In this document: piece after piece, positions 31,791-45,300 of the stretch
Layout of the letters: each line of letters opens with the position of its first letter
Numbering within the stretch: the first letter of the stretch is position 1
Source of the DNA: Escallonia rubra
Lineage: Eukaryota; Streptophyta; Magnoliopsida; Escalloniales; Escalloniaceae
Direction: 5' to 3'
Assembly (NCBI GenBank): GCA_033065855.1
Contig: JAVXUO010002328.1
Location: forward strand, 660,501-724,500
Length of the DNA: 64,000 nucleotides
Position numbers and translations under genes: made by a program
The notes under the pieces: model-generated
Told to the model about the DNA's origin: nothing
The model's input: only the letters and a program-made list of their open reading frames with translations
The model's database searches: none

Positions 31791-33965
31791 CATTAAATCA
31801 AATTAGAAAAGGGCAAAAGTGTAACTTCACGTGTATATTGCAATGAGATAAAGAAATGTTCAAAGAGAGAGGCAGTTTCGGTTTAGTAGAGTTACCATTT
31901 TGATCTATCCAAAACTTGACTTAACGGATTAAATTGACCGAAAAAATCTATTAAAATACCAAAATTTTGGTTTTGGACAAATTTGACTTTATTGCCCTTA
32001 TGTTAGAAAGTTATTTTTTAAAATGCCATTCTCTTTTTAGAAAAGAAAAACCCTAATTCTAACCACCCCACCCCCCCAATTTGCCATCCAACCCTATCCC
32101 CAACCCAATTCTGTCTTTCAAACTGACCACCGCACCCCTTCGTCTCCCCGTTTCATGTTAAATTCAAATCTTCGGGGAAATTAAACTAATGAATTGTTTC
32201 CTTTTAAAACTTTTCTCTATTTATGCCCACCTATTTTTCCTCCTTGTCTTCTTCGGGAATTAAGTTAACCAAATTCAAAACTTTGTTTTTTAATTACTTA
32301 TAGATGGATAACAACTTACGTATCTTATATGTTTAGTATAAAGTCGAAGCTAATATAAGGTTACGAATTCAAATTGAGTTAATTCTAATATATTTTTCTT
32401 TTCTTTTTGAATAAACATTTTTTTCCGACGGTAAACATTGAAGTCATTTGCCAAGGGGCTTGCCGGCGGCGTATCGGCGATGTGGGTTTGCCAAAGGGCT
32501 TGCCTCGTGGTGGGGTAATTTTTATGAGGCTTGCTGGCGTGGTGGGGTGGGGCGAGTTTGCCGGATGGTGGGCAGAGAGGCTGCCGGCGGCGTGTGGTGA
32601 GGAACCACCCTCCCTATGATCCGTTAGATCAAATCTGGAGAAGGAGAAGTTCAGTCCCTAATTTGAAAATTAGGGTTTCAAATCCTCTTAATTTTAAATT
32701 AGGGTTTCAAATCCTCTTAATTTTAGGATTTCAAAAGCTTAATTTACAAATTAGTTGCAAATCCTAATTTTTAAAAATTAAGGTTTAATTTGAAAATTAT
32801 AAAAATTATTTAGGATATACTGTACAAGGGCAGTATTGCCATTTTTAAAATACGTAATGATGAATAGTATAATTTTTGGACGGAACCCTGAAGGATGGAC
32901 ACGAGTGATACATTTGAAACACTTTTGGTCACGAAATGTTACATTTTGAAACTTTATATCATTGACTGTAATTACCCCCTAACCTCAGGGACACAGATGT
33001 AATTAGCCCTTAAATCAAATTAGAAAAGGGCAAAAGTGTAACTTCACGTGTATATTGCAATGAGATAAAGAAATGTTCAAAGAGAGAGGCAGTTTCGGTT
33101 TAGTAGAGTTACCATTTTGATCTATCCAAAACTTGACTTAACAGACTAAATTGACCGAAAAAATCTATTAAAATACCAAAATTTTGGTTTTGGACAAATT
33201 TGACCGAATTAAAAGGATACCAATGAATGTAATCTAATCTACAGTACTATATGTGTATGAAACCAACATCATTTTCCCCTCTATCTTGTACGTGGCGTCT
33301 TTCTCCATTTGCCATTTGTAATGCGATAAATTGAAATGTTTAATAATTCTCTCCACCAATTTGACATATCTAAATCTATTCTCAATCTGCCACTTGGACA
33401 TGCCAATTAAAGTATTTTTTCAACTAACTTTTTCATGTCAAATTCAAATCTTCGGGGAAATTAAACTAATGAATTGTTTCCTTTTAAAACTTTTCTCTAT
33501 TTATGCCCATCTATTTTTCCTCCTTATCTTCTTCGGGAATTAAGTTAACCAAATTCAAAACTTTATTTTTTAATTACTTATAGATGAATAACAACTTACA
33601 TCTTATATGTTTAGTATAAAGTCGAAAAGCTAATATAAGGTTACCAATTCAAATTGAGTTAATTCTAATATATTTTTCTTTTCTTTTTGAATAAACATTT
33701 TTTTCTTTCGGCCGGCAAACATTGAAGTCATACAACACAAATTTTATTTTATTTTATTTCGATCTTACCGCCAAGCCATCCCTCAATATTAGCCAAAACC
33801 GTATCTCTAAATTATTTTATTTTTATGAGTAACTAAATAATATCTCTAGGGTTTTTGTTGTTATTATTTTCAGTAGTTCTCTTCTTCTTCTTTTGTTGTC
33901 AGGAACCACCCTCCCTATGATCCGTTAAGCTTAAAATTGCATAAGTGAAAAGTTCAGTCCCGTGA
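31790..33965. repeat. Direct segmental duplication (two mosaic copies)
   Basis: Blocks repeat in the same order about 1.2-1.3 kb apart. Block 1: 31794-31990 and 33011-33205 (nearly identical, including AGAGAGAGGCAGTTTCGG). Block 2: 32155-32450 and 33435-33715 (with TCTTCGGGGAAATTAAAC). Block 3: 32600-32660 and 33901-33962 (AACCACCCTCCCTATGATCC). Sequence between blocks differs between copies, and copy 1 alone carries a GC-rich insert at about 32455-32600. No gene seen. Confidence 0.85.
32662..32740. repeat. Short tandem repeat with TTAGGGTTTCAAATCC core
   Basis: The unit containing ATTAGGGTTTCAAATCCTCT occurs twice at about 32-bp spacing with a third degenerate copy (TTTTAGGATTTCAAA). It is not telomeric: the spacing and flanking bases do not follow TTTAGGG. 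Confidence 0.7.
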
Positions 33966-34673
33966 GAAATATATTATATTCTATCCTTAGTTATTATATC
34001 TTATCTTAAGCCTTCCAATAAAAGAAAATAAAGCCTTATCTTCAAATTTTTATTGAATAGTACAAAGTGACAGTATTATTGGTACCGAAGATCTTATCAT
34101 AAATGCAATTAACAACGTCTAATAATATATTTATGTTATTAAAATCTTTCACTTCTCACAAAGCCCTTCATAGACTCGAAAAGAAATAACAAATGTCCAC
34201 CTTAAAAATGTAACAATACGTCTTCTAGTGACAAAATAAAGTTTTACAAAATATAATAAACTTTAGAGATGGAGGATAAAAGAAAATCATCTTGGACATT
34301 AACTTATTTTTGCTGTTGATCGTGATTGAAAGAAGTTATGTTGAAGTTGAAACTTTTGTCAACGGTGGTGGTCGCTCTTATAATATTTTTTTTTTTTGGA
34401 ATTTAGAAGTTCCAATAATCATTTATATGAGTAAACTATTAGTTGTTAAATGTACAGTTTAACCGTAATCTAGCTAGATATTCCTTTCATTTACGAGTTG
34501 AAGTATTTCTGCATTTCATAAAGAATGCACTGGCCGTGTATTGCACAAGTTCAGAAGTAGTTATAAATTAAGATAATAGAAGGACGTTTTATGCAATTTA
34601 CTCAACGCTTTGGAAAACAATGCAAAATATGTATTGAATAGAAACATTAATTCAGAATAGGTATCAACAAGCT

Positions 34674-34745
34674 GTCGTTGTAGTATAGTGGTAAGTATTC
34701 CCGCCTGTCACGCGGGTGACCCGGGTTCGATCCCCGGCAACGGCG
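34674..34745 (+). tRNA. tRNA-Asp (GTC)
   Basis: 72 nt, no intron. The acceptor stem GTCGTTG pairs with CAACGGC and G is the discriminator. The anticodon loop CTGTCAC gives GTC, and the T-arm GGTTCGATCC serves as B box. A CAA-rich stretch just upstream and a T6 run 12 bp downstream fit plant Pol III genes. Functional by all visible criteria. Confidence 0.97.
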
Positions 34746-34756
34746 ATAAAAACACA

Positions 34757-34762
34757 TTTTTT
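34757..34762 (+). terminator. Pol III terminator of tRNA-Asp
   Basis: Run of six T on the sense strand, 12 bp after the tRNA 3' end. Confidence 0.8.
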
Positions 34763-35310
34763 GGCACACCACATTTTCATTTTGTGCTCATTCCTGCTGA
34801 TCAATTGGTAAAATATGGAAAGTTGAACTAGAATTTATAATCCTAATGACGATGCGATGATACTAAAGATTGCAATTGTTTATCGTTAAAGTTGAATTCA
34901 AAATGTGGCGAGTTAAATCTAAACCGTAATTCTTTCTAGTTTAGTTATCCTAAACAATGAGTCTCATCATCTCTAGCATCTTTTGATAGGATGAGTAATC
35001 CCATGGATGTCACAGCAATGCACTCTCAATAGACAGCTGCAGCGTAGAAGAAGAGAGTCTTTGAGTAGGAAATTGCCCAAAATAAAGAGGTAATTGATTT
35101 CAAAGGCTGTTTGTCGAGCATTGCAGCACAAGCAGTATAGAAGCAAGAAATACCCTCATCAATTTAGATTCCAGTACCTTCGGCGGCAACAAATGCAATG
35201 GTGAAGAAACCACAGATTCAACTACACGAAATTATCCTAACTCAAACGAATCCAAAACTCTGTAATCGCGCTCTCACATTCCGCTAATCCCTTCAGCAAC
35301 GGGCTCATTT
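34763..35310. other. Intergenic, probably ACP 3' UTR at the right end
   Basis: No gene found. About 35170-35310 lies directly downstream of the acyl carrier protein stop on the minus strand and probably includes its 3' UTR. Confidence 0.4.
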
Positions 35311-36766
35311 CTAGGCTTCAGATTTCTTCTGAACTAGTATGTCTATCAAGTCAGCTGCTTCTTGTACAGAGGTAATGTTCTGAGAGCTCTCCTCTTCCAC
35401 ACTGATGCTGAACGCTTCCTCTAGCTCCATGACTATTTCCACCTGCTCAAATCAATTAATTTGGTAAATATTGTGGAATGCAAACGGTAGCCACAACATT
35501 GTTGCTCTTCAAACAAGAATGAAAATGGGAAAAACTTCTCATGAACAAAACCAAGAAAGTGATCGACTCACTGTGTCAAGGGAGTCGGCACCAAGTTCTG
35601 AAAACTTGGAAGCAGGGGTGAGCTCAGTCTCGGCAGGTAAGGCCAGTTGCTTCCTCACAATATCACAAACTTTTTGCACTGTCTCGGGCTTTGCCTGCCA
35701 AATGATGCTATTTAAGTAAGTACACCGTATATGAAGGTTGTTTTTCCATCCTACTACTAGAGTTTGCAAGAGAAAATACTGGGATACTCAATAGATAAAG
35801 GGGGGAGATTGAAAATACTGCACAAGAGACGCGGAAGTGGGAGGTTCTCAAAGAAGGGAATCCCCTCCTCGTCCAACCAACAGCTACCGGCTTCAAACTT
35901 GTACTTATTCCAGCTATCTGCGAACACACCATTTAAGAAATATCAGTTCGGTAACCTCTTGCAGGTTGTACAACAAGAATCGCGTAACAAACACTAAAAT
36001 GCTAATAGGAGCTACAGAGATTCCACACAATGTGCATCCACAGAGACGAGGAAAGGGGTCGCGCCTTCTTGAACTGTCCATTATTTTCGTTAGACGTTCT
36101 GATTTTTGAAACTCAATTAATGCTAATCAAGGCCACATTTCTACTACTGTTCTTGGAACTCTATAACATTTTTTCTTACTTTTGAAATAGATCTCCAGTC
36201 TCGGGCTTAAAGTAACTTCACTGCTTATCTCATGTATAGAGTGCTGACCAATCATGATGCTACCAAAGCTACGAAGCATGTGATGGGAGCTAATCTCATC
36301 ATATGAGCATAGGCAAGTAACTGCGCAACGCGCAACTAAGCAAAATCGCTTTTTCGGCTCTACAAAACCGAAAATGGAGGTCCTTGTATGGTGCTGTGCG
36401 AGAGACTGGAGCAGTATATGACTTCATTGTCTTAGCTTAGTGATGAGTTTTTCTGCAATAATCCTGAAGTGGACACTCTGGAGGGCTAAAAGTTTCAGAG
36501 TTTCCAGTTACTCTACTGAAGCCAAGCCAACACCATAAGGAATAGATTGACAAGAACAATGCATAGAAGATCAAGAGGCCATGGTAAGCCAGGTAGATAC
36601 CCAAAGGGCATAGCAGAATAAGAGCAATGCATGCATACTACATGTGCAGGCATCTAATTAAACCCCTCACCCGACGAAGAAGAAGAACTATTCTTACCTG
36701 GTTAAACTTAGTTGACTGATTCAGAGATGTCCCGAACCTAACACATGTAGCTGAAACTGCAGCCAT
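35311..36766 (-). CDS. Plastid acyl carrier protein
   Basis: Carries growing acyl chains on a phosphopantetheine arm in plastid fatty-acid synthesis. Four exons (minus): 36766-36698, 35917-35819, 35694-35572, 35442-35311; 140 residues, normal for plant ACP precursors. The transit peptide starts [12 protein letters not shown] and ends near FRVSCA. The mature domain has [20 protein letters not shown] with the modified Ser94 in the DSL motif. The C-terminus runs [12 protein letters not shown]. All introns are GT-AG in phase 0. The 36697-35918 intron separates most of the transit peptide. ACP isoform number not assigned. Confidence 0.95.
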
Positions 36767-36939
36767 TGAAGAAACTAGACACAACTGTGTGCGTCTGAGA
36801 GAGAGAGAAATTCTGTAGAGGTACGAGTGGCGGACATTTGGTGGTCTGATTGTAAAGCCTATCTAAGGTCGTCTGCTTACGTGGCACTGGATAGCGTGGG
36901 ACCTACACAAACTGATCGCCGAAAAGGGCAAACAGTACT

Positions 36940-36944
36940 AAAAA
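36940..36944 (-). terminator. Pol III terminator of tRNA-Val
   Basis: Five T in a row on the minus strand, 20 bp after the tRNA end. Confidence 0.7.
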
Positions 36945-36964
36945 GGTATAAATTAGAGATAATT

Positions 36965-37037
36965 GGCGTCGCCCGGGTTCGAACCGGAGACCTTCAGTGT
37001 GTTAGACTGACGTGATAACCAACTACACCACGACACC
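36965..37037 (-). tRNA. tRNA-Val (AAC)
   Basis: 73 nt on the minus strand. Acceptor GGTGTCG pairs with CGACGCC (one G-T). D-arm TGGTGTAGTTGGTTATCAC, anticodon loop with AAC (CTAACAC), T-arm GGTTCGAACC. A run of five A on the plus strand at 36940-36944 is the poly-T terminator. The gene lies in the upstream region of the acyl carrier protein gene, same strand, about 200 bp away. Confidence 0.96.
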
Positions 37038-37680
37038 TTGATGTTTGTATTGCGTTGCTTTTTTTATATTGATATAAAATAAATCTACACACGTTTTGTA
37101 CATGACTAGGCCTTAACTAATTCGAAAAGAGCACATTGATTTAACCTCACCATATCCAGTGCTCTTTTTATTGGTTAGAGGCTTTTCAAGATGCCAAACT
37201 TCATGAAGTTTAAGGTTTACCACTTACACAGATGATGCACGTGCAAAAGTTAATTTTGTCATAAAATGTTTGTTTAAAAATTAAACATGATGTACGTGTT
37301 TATTGTCAAGTTTGAAAAACATGTCTTTCTCTATATATAGGTAGTTCTTAAAATTTAAAGTTCATGTTCTTTTATATCGTACAATCAATTTTTTTGTATT
37401 GTTAAGTCTCATTATTCTAAGTAGGTAGTTATATAATACAAAAAATGGTGTCACGCCAAGGCATTATTCTCATATTAAGTAACTAGTTTCAGTGATACCA
37501 AGCTTGGACTTTTGAATTTGGGCACCAAGGAAAACAATGAGAGAGAGGGGAATGAGAGGTCTAGTGAGTTCAATCATGTTACAACTAAACAATGACTATT
37601 TTGGTATTTTAAGATTTCAATTTGATCTCAGCGAAAATTTACGCTTTATGAACGGGCCGACTAGATCCACACGGTTGTCC

Positions 37681-38297
37681 ACTTTTCAAACTCAACGTCT
37701 TTGACAATAATTAGACCTATATCTAACACAACCAACAAACCACCCTCCTCCACCAACAACTCATGTCATCATAGAACCTTTGGATTTCAAACTTACATCC
37801 ATATTGAAAGGGCAAATTTTAAGATTCCTTTAAGCTCTACGTCTTCCCTCCCTAACATTGTCGTCAATAAAGCACCACGCCACCGACTTTTCAAACTCAA
37901 CGTCTGTAACTATAATTATACCTATAACCAATACAACCAATAAACCACCCTCCTGCACCAACAGCTCAAGTCATTAGCGGACCTTCGGATTTCAAACTTC
38001 CATCCATATTGAAAAGGCTAATTTTAATATTCCTTCGAGTTCTACCTCTTCCCTCCCTAACATTGCCACCAATGAAACACCAGGTCAACGACTTTTCAAA
38101 CTCAACGTCTTCGACTATCATTATACCTATAGCCAACACAACCAACAACCCACCCTCCTCCACCAACAACTCATGTCATCAGCGGACCTTCAGGTTCAAA
38201 CTTCCATCCATATTGAAAGGGCAAATTTTAAGATTCCTTCAAGCTCTACCTCTTCCCTTCCTAACATTGCCGCCAATATAGCACCACACCACCGCAA
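37681..38297. repeat. Three tandem copies of a 205-bp unit
   Basis: ACTTTTCAAACTCAACGTCT starts at 37681, 37886 and 38091, an exact 205-bp period. The units share landmarks such as CACCCTCCTCCACCAACAAC and CTACCTCTTCCCT. Copies differ by scattered substitutions and short indels. Both strands show broken reading frames, so coding ability is not supported. Confidence 0.9.
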
Positions 38298-39317
38298 CGT
38301 AGATGCATGCGGCAGCTGAAATTGCACATGCAAAATCCAGATTCAAAAAAATGAAAAACCGCTTTCAATTCAACATTTTTCACCACCATACCTACCATAG
38401 CAACTGAACTGCGAGGGTTGCCTCCATGAATATAGGAGTGAGATACGAAAAATCCTGAGGATCCGTTGATCATTTTGGCTTGCAACCAACCGTTTCCACT
38501 TTCCACCTCGCCCACCACATGACCCACCAACCATCACCACCATTACGAATCTCCAACCATCATTACCCTCTGCATCCCCTAAGAAATTAGGTGACTTTCT
38601 GCACCATAGTGTAGGTTATTGTAGTGATCAGTTTGATGGATGTCACTTATCTTTGTTATTTTACTTACACTAATCCTACTAAAAAAAGAGAGGGTTGATC
38701 TGTTAATGGCTGAAAAGGTTAGGCTTGAACAATGCGCAGGAGCTCCTTGCCTTATGTTCTCCAACTACTCCTATAAAATCAAAAAGGGTTACAATGACAT
38801 AAAAATGATCTGTTTAATTATTTTTCAAGCTATAGAACGTCAAGTTTTCGTAATTTGGCCTCCTGGCGCTTACTCCGACAAGCTATGCAAAGAGGAAATG
38901 CATCTAGCACAAACCTTGAGTAAGTCGTAAAGGAGAATATCCTCCCACAAATGCAACTCTGAAGAAAAGTAACTGTGCTCCTACCACGTTTAACAACAAG
39001 CGACATTCTAGTGAATAAAAACTTAGGATCAGTATCAACAGCTATGGTGGTTTGGAGAGAGACAGCAAGTGCACCCGGACATACCATACCAAGCATTTTG
39101 ATACAAGTCAAACGGAGAAGACACCACCTGCAACTGGATAACCAACCTGCAGGATGACACCCTGGGATCTAAAGTAACTAATGCCGCATAAAGAATAAGC
39201 GAAGCGAAATTGAAGAGTGACACACATGATAGTAATATCCCTAGTTCTCATTATTCATTTTACCATGAAGAAACAAAGAAAACAATGTCTATATATTACA
39301 CCACCAACTATACATAA
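38298..39317. other. Intergenic downstream of the nucleotidyltransferase gene
   Basis: Contains a dispersed-repeat segment at about 38560-38710, which has a diverged partner at about 49605-49750. No gene recognised. The right end should include the 3' UTR of the minus-strand nucleotidyltransferase gene. Confidence 0.45.
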
Positions 39318-42300
39318 TTATAATGTTTGACCGAGGTTCATAGGGTATACACTATCAAATACAACCCTTGCAAATACATGACGAACTTCCTGCAGGCTAC
39401 CTAAAGTTAACATATCTTGATCAACCTTACTACCTTGTTTTGATACGAAACCATCTTCTTTACCCACTTTTACACATTCGAATATCTTGCATACCCTCAG
39501 ATACAATACTAGCGGAATGAAGACCTGTACATATGGATATAGAGGGAAACATTAAACCTTCAGAAAAGATGGCCCTTCAAGCTTAAGATGCAACCAGTAT
39601 TATATGCATGTCAAACCATCCCAGATACAGGCCAAAAAACAGACAAAAGCGTGAAGGGCATAACTTTATTATTTCAGATAAAAATGTCTTTGTTTTCTTT
39701 TTCCAATTTTGTTTATTCTATGGTGACGCTCATTTCCTTTGAACGTGCGGCAGTTCTTTCCATCTGCATTCAATTGACAGACTTTAAGCATCTTAGATAT
39801 CTAGAAATTGCAATTACAGTGCCAGCAACATATTTTCATACCTGGCAGTTGGCACAAAGATTCCAATATGCAAAGAAGCAGTTCATCTAAATTATTTTCG
39901 TTGTTAGGGGAATCAAGCGCATAAATATTCAGCAGAAACTAAAATTAAGAGATCTTTAAGAAAAGAATGAAAATTTTGTTTGCCCCTTGCAACCATATCT
40001 GCATACGTTCTTGGTGCATTTCTACTTTGAACAAGGGGAATCGCCAAAAGAAACTGAAAGAACTAAAAAAAAAAGTTTGGAGGTTACCAGATCTGAATAT
40101 GGTGCTTTAGGGTACCAGGCCATTGCTTGTGAAACATAATACTCATCAGTCATGTCACATAACGCGCTTCTAACTGATTCTGCAAGATGCATAACCTCAT
40201 CCTTTAGTGCCTTAGAGCCCAGGTTCTGAGATTCCATTAATTCATGAAAGCTAATATCGTGGGGCTTCGAGATCATTCTTGCTATTTTTAGAGCTTCACA
40301 TATATCTCCGCCATTGTGCACAGCAAGGCTAAAGGCAGCAACAACCAAAGGGTCCCTAGGTTTGTCCGAGAGAGCTTTATGGAATGCTAAGATCGCAACC
40401 CTGAAAAAGCAAAGTTGTAATTGGCAGTGCTTGATTGTTCTGACAAATAACCAACTTGTAAGTGATCTCATGTATCCGTTATACTTGGTTATCAACAAAT
40501 GGATTAGCAAAATCAATCTCTCCCGCTTCATCTACCTGTGCAGGTCATATCATGTACCTCCAAAAAGTTTCTTGCCGAGGTGAACTGGATATTTAGGATG
40601 AGTTTTAGGCCGAGATGACTACTACTCTCACCCCTGCAGTCGTTAGTGGGTCCTCACATGCCCCAGCTAGCTGTCCGCCCGCCCCCCCCCCAAATAAAAA
40701 ACAACACACACACAGACAGATACACTTTATTATGACAAAAGAAAAACTCCTTTCCCTTGGCAGTCAAAGCCCAAACATATGAAATTGTTGCTAGTCATTC
40801 ACCCGTCCAACCCGCTACACACACATAGCTACGACAAAAAAAAAAGTCTTTTTTTCTTGAAAGTCATAGTCTCAAGGCATCATATATATTTCTTTTTCTG
40901 GAAATGTAATCTATACTCAACCCTAGAAACTTGAACAACTAAATTTCAGTCAAGTTCCTCTTTATAGAAGGAATTCTTTGTTTTGCAAGAAATCTCCCTC
41001 AAAAACTTGGACAAATGAAAAAAATTTGAAAGAATAAAAGAACTGATCCGACTATAGAATTATCAGGCCTAAAACTGTCTAACCGCAGGGAGGGCAGTGA
41101 CCAGTTTATCCATCAGACAAAGTATCAGACTCTTAGTTCAAATATACATTATCAACCCATTCAGATTAGTAATACAAATCATAGATTGAACTACACGCTG
41201 TTGACAATTTACCATAGGCTACTGTGACATGGCCTGTCTGGTGCCAGAAGTTTATCCATCTTAGAAAACAGACACTGCAGATGAAACCAAATGGACTTAA
41301 AATCTTCCATAAAATACAGAATGTTGGTTGATATGATTGAAAGCTATACCTTTGTTTTCATAGGTAAATGAAGCATTAATAACAAAGTAACAATTTCAGT
41401 ATGAGATAATTAATTTATAACAAAGCCTGTAATTACAATTTTTCATGTAATATCAATAATAATAATAATATAGCTGAAAGCTATACTTTTGTTTTGATAG
41501 GATAGGTAAATAAAAAAATCATAAGAAAACAACAATTGCAGCATGAGATGAATTCTTGTGATGAGCTGGGAAATTCTAAATTACCATGTAACTTTGACAA
41601 CAAAGTAGCTCTGCAGAGAACATCTCGAGGTTAAAAAGAAGAACAAGGAACTATCAACTAAACATAATAATCTGGTTAAATGGTAAAGTGCTTAGGCTGT
41701 CGAGCATGAGCACGCAGGTTCAAAATACAATCAGCAGCTACTTCTTGGCCACATATGTACCCAAAGTTGCATTAGCATGAAGCATCTTGTCTAAGAGTAG
41801 AGAGAAACCTATGCTTAGGATCAATATGAAGAGAAATCCAGCAGTATATTTCTCCGACAGTATCTATTAATTATCTCAATATCTAAAATTCCATCTCTTT
41901 CAAACCATTTTAAGACTTTGTCCAACACCAACTACGCCCATATCTGATGGCATCCTCACTGGTATAGACTTACATATCTGAAATCAACACTGAATTACAT
42001 CCCTTGCAACGCGAATAAGTACATTCGGTAGAAATAGTTTCACCACCTACCAAAGTGTTTTAAAGGCAAACCTGGCCAAGTTACAAACTTCTTTTACATG
42101 AAAGGTAACAAATCTGCTTGGCTTATTGAAACACACTGCCCACGTATCAGCCAAGTGCAACCAAAAAGGTAAAAGATGAATGGTTTGAAACATTAAAAAA
42201 ATTATTTTGCAAATTGATGCACAATCTGTTACAACTTATGGTGTATAGATAATATGATGTTGCACCAATAAAATTAATAACCTACGTATGAGGGAACACC

Positions 42301-45300
42301 TTCTTTTGGTACTGAACCAGGCAACCCCTAAGGAGTACTTTTCCTTTCTCAGCGACTCTTAACAACTATAAGTAGTAAACATGAAGTACAGGATGTGATC
42401 GTGCTTGCGATGAGAGTGAACCCTCAAAATAAAGAAAGAGGCAGCATTAGATATTTGAAAGTTCACATTACGACAATTACAATGTATAGCAAAGTAAAGA
42501 AATTACCAAAAGCATGTTAGACCTCTTATCACGTCTCTTGAAACCAAGGCGGACAAGATATGCTGCCTGCAAAACGAGCCACCTTAACAACACTTTGGGT
42601 AACTGAAAACTAAGCAACTTAACTAGAATTTGGTGCCCTATACCTGAATCGGAAGAAGTATCTCTAAAAGACCAAATCTCCATAATAACCTCAGCGAAGC
42701 CTCAGCAGAACCATATGCTAGCATGTAATTCATTTCCATGAGAAGCCTTCCCTGGGCATTGTTAAGGGAAATGAAACTTCAGCCTGTTATCTTTTTAATG
42801 TAATCATTGAAAGGGCAGAACCTTTCAGAGACCTTGTCAAGCCTAAGAATGGAGGAGGCCAAGATTTTAATAGTATGAGCTGTCTCTCTTGCAAAACCGA
42901 AACCCAAACGAGCAGCAATTCTGACAGCACGTAGAATGCGAGCTGCAAAGTAGAGCAGACACTACTTGTCAAGAATCAAGACAAAAATAAACGAAGAAGA
43001 AACTGAAAAGATGAATACGACAATGAAGATGATGGAACCTATGAGCATGTGTACGCAATTTTATGGGTGGGGGGAGAAGGCTACTTCTGGTACTAACAAG
43101 AGAATAGCAACAATTTCCATGTTACAAAAGAAGCACTAGAAACAACAGACATCACGATAATACTAGCATTCACACTGTACTAGTACAACTAATATAGCAG
43201 CGGCTAAAATTATGACGATAGAAACAGTAAGAGTTATGTTAATTATAAAAGAAAACAACAATAGATAACACAAACTGAACTCACCACAATCCTCCTGCAA
43301 AGAAACACTAGCAGGAGTCACAGTACGCACCTATGGCAGAAGAAAATGATAAGAGAACATTATTAGACAGACAACAAGTCCTTTCAAAGCGATTATGAGT
43401 CCATAAGAATAAATGCACACTTTAATACTTTAGCTTTTCTAATGTCTTCCATTCCTCCAATGTAGTCATACACCGAATTTGAAAATGGGTCAAACATTAA
43501 TCTGAGAAAAAACAAAAAGAAGGTAAGATTTTGTACTAAGACAGATTCCAGATATTGCTGAGCTTAAAAAGAACCACCAAAAATGAACTAATGCAGATAA
43601 CTCTGAAAACAAAAGAATTCTATGTAACTAAGGTCAAACCCGCAACCCGTTTATTGTAAAGTCGCGTTGCAAGCAATTCCTCCAACGAATATAATCCTTT
43701 TCGCCACATTCAATGGATCTTCCAAAAGACAAAGTCGAGCCCCCATCAGACTTGGCCACAGAGGTGCTAAAACTTGAAACCTAAATCATTAGGGAGACTA
43801 ACCCTTAGCACAGTTAAGAAATTATTATATTCATGTAACCTTTAGCAGAAACTGCAAACACACTTTTGATAAAGATGAATTTATGACAAGCTATAAGATA
43901 CAAGAAATAAGTCATTGAAACATAACAAACCTCCACAATGTCATCATCAACATGCACGTGGCAGATAGGAAACCGTTTTCCAATTTTCTCACATCTTGAA
44001 AATGTACTCATAACCTGCATTGCTAAATGGATGCCACAATATGAAAACAGCACAGCTGGAATCTGCAGATACAGGACTGCACAAGAACTATTGTTTTTAA
44101 CACAATCCCATACCAATCAAGTATTGACTGCAATAAGACCACACCATGGCTCTTGCTAGTTACTAAAAACCATGATGATGAGTGAAACACTCACCAGAGA
44201 TAGTGAATTCAGCACCTAGTTTGTGCACCGACATGACTTGGATAAGGGTGACCTCAAGCATTTCATGACGAGTATCCAATCCCTTCTTAATGGGATTGAA
44301 GATGGTGTCAGAACACACTATTTCACAAGTGAAGTGGTTTTTTAAAACATCTAGAAGACATCTGAATGAATGACATAATGGCCGTAACAGGTTGTTGCTT
44401 AGGTTTGGCTAGCTTCTTGGTATATTTAATGAACAATGCACTTGACATCACGTGCTCTCTGCATATCTCCACATAAGGTTTTCAAACCATTGCACAAAAA
44501 GAAGACAATAGATGTGACGATGCTGTTACTTACTCGACCTTCAACCAACTATCTTTTGTTTTAGCTTTTTGACACTGATATTGCAAAAAGCCTACAATAA
44601 TGGGATTGGTGGCTAATAATCAGGGGCAGACCACCCTCATGACCGGCGTTGGTTGTTGTTGGGGGGGGGGGGGGATTGGGGGGGTTGGGGCTCAACATTT
44701 TTGGAAATTTGTTTTAGTTTTTTAGATAATGGATAAACATATTTAACATATTTATGGAAATGCCTCTATGTTGTGACATTAATGTATTAAGATTTCATTT
44801 TGTTGTGTTTTTTACTCTTTGTGCCACCGGCTATCATAGTCTTTGTCTTTATCATTTACTTGCTCTATCTTCATTCTTCCAAATCTCAAATTCTAAATTT
44901 TCAGATTAAAAAAAAAAAACCAAGAATAGATTAAGATTAGTTCTTTTCATACAATTCATAATCACATTAGTATTATCTATATAGTAAAAGTTAAGCTTGT
45001 TTGCAAAATTAGTAATTTACTGTTGACTAACCTTAGCAAGTTAAATATATGCATAGAGAGAATATAGTGTTAGTAGTCAAATTGATCAATCTGTTTTGTA
45101 TTTACCGTATTCAATAGTGACGCAAATTATAATATGTTTTTGATTATTCATGTTTTATGTGAAATTGAACCTTCTGAATTCTTTCATGTTAGCCATCCTT
45201 TTGGCACCTCCCTCGCCCAACCCCCCGATTAGACTTTTTGGATCCGCCCCTACTAATAATAATAATCCTTTTTCGTTTCCAAACACCAGTAATGGAGGAT

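Noticed and set aside
32662-32740. Telomere-like TTAGGGTTT motifs
   Set aside because: Only two or three copies at 32-bp spacing; no TTTAGGG array.
41690-41760. tRNA-like stretch (GGTTAAATGGTAAAGTGC, then GGTTCAAAATACAA)
   Set aside because: D-arm-like and T-arm-like parts are present, but no acceptor stem pairs and the anticodon arm is not convincing.
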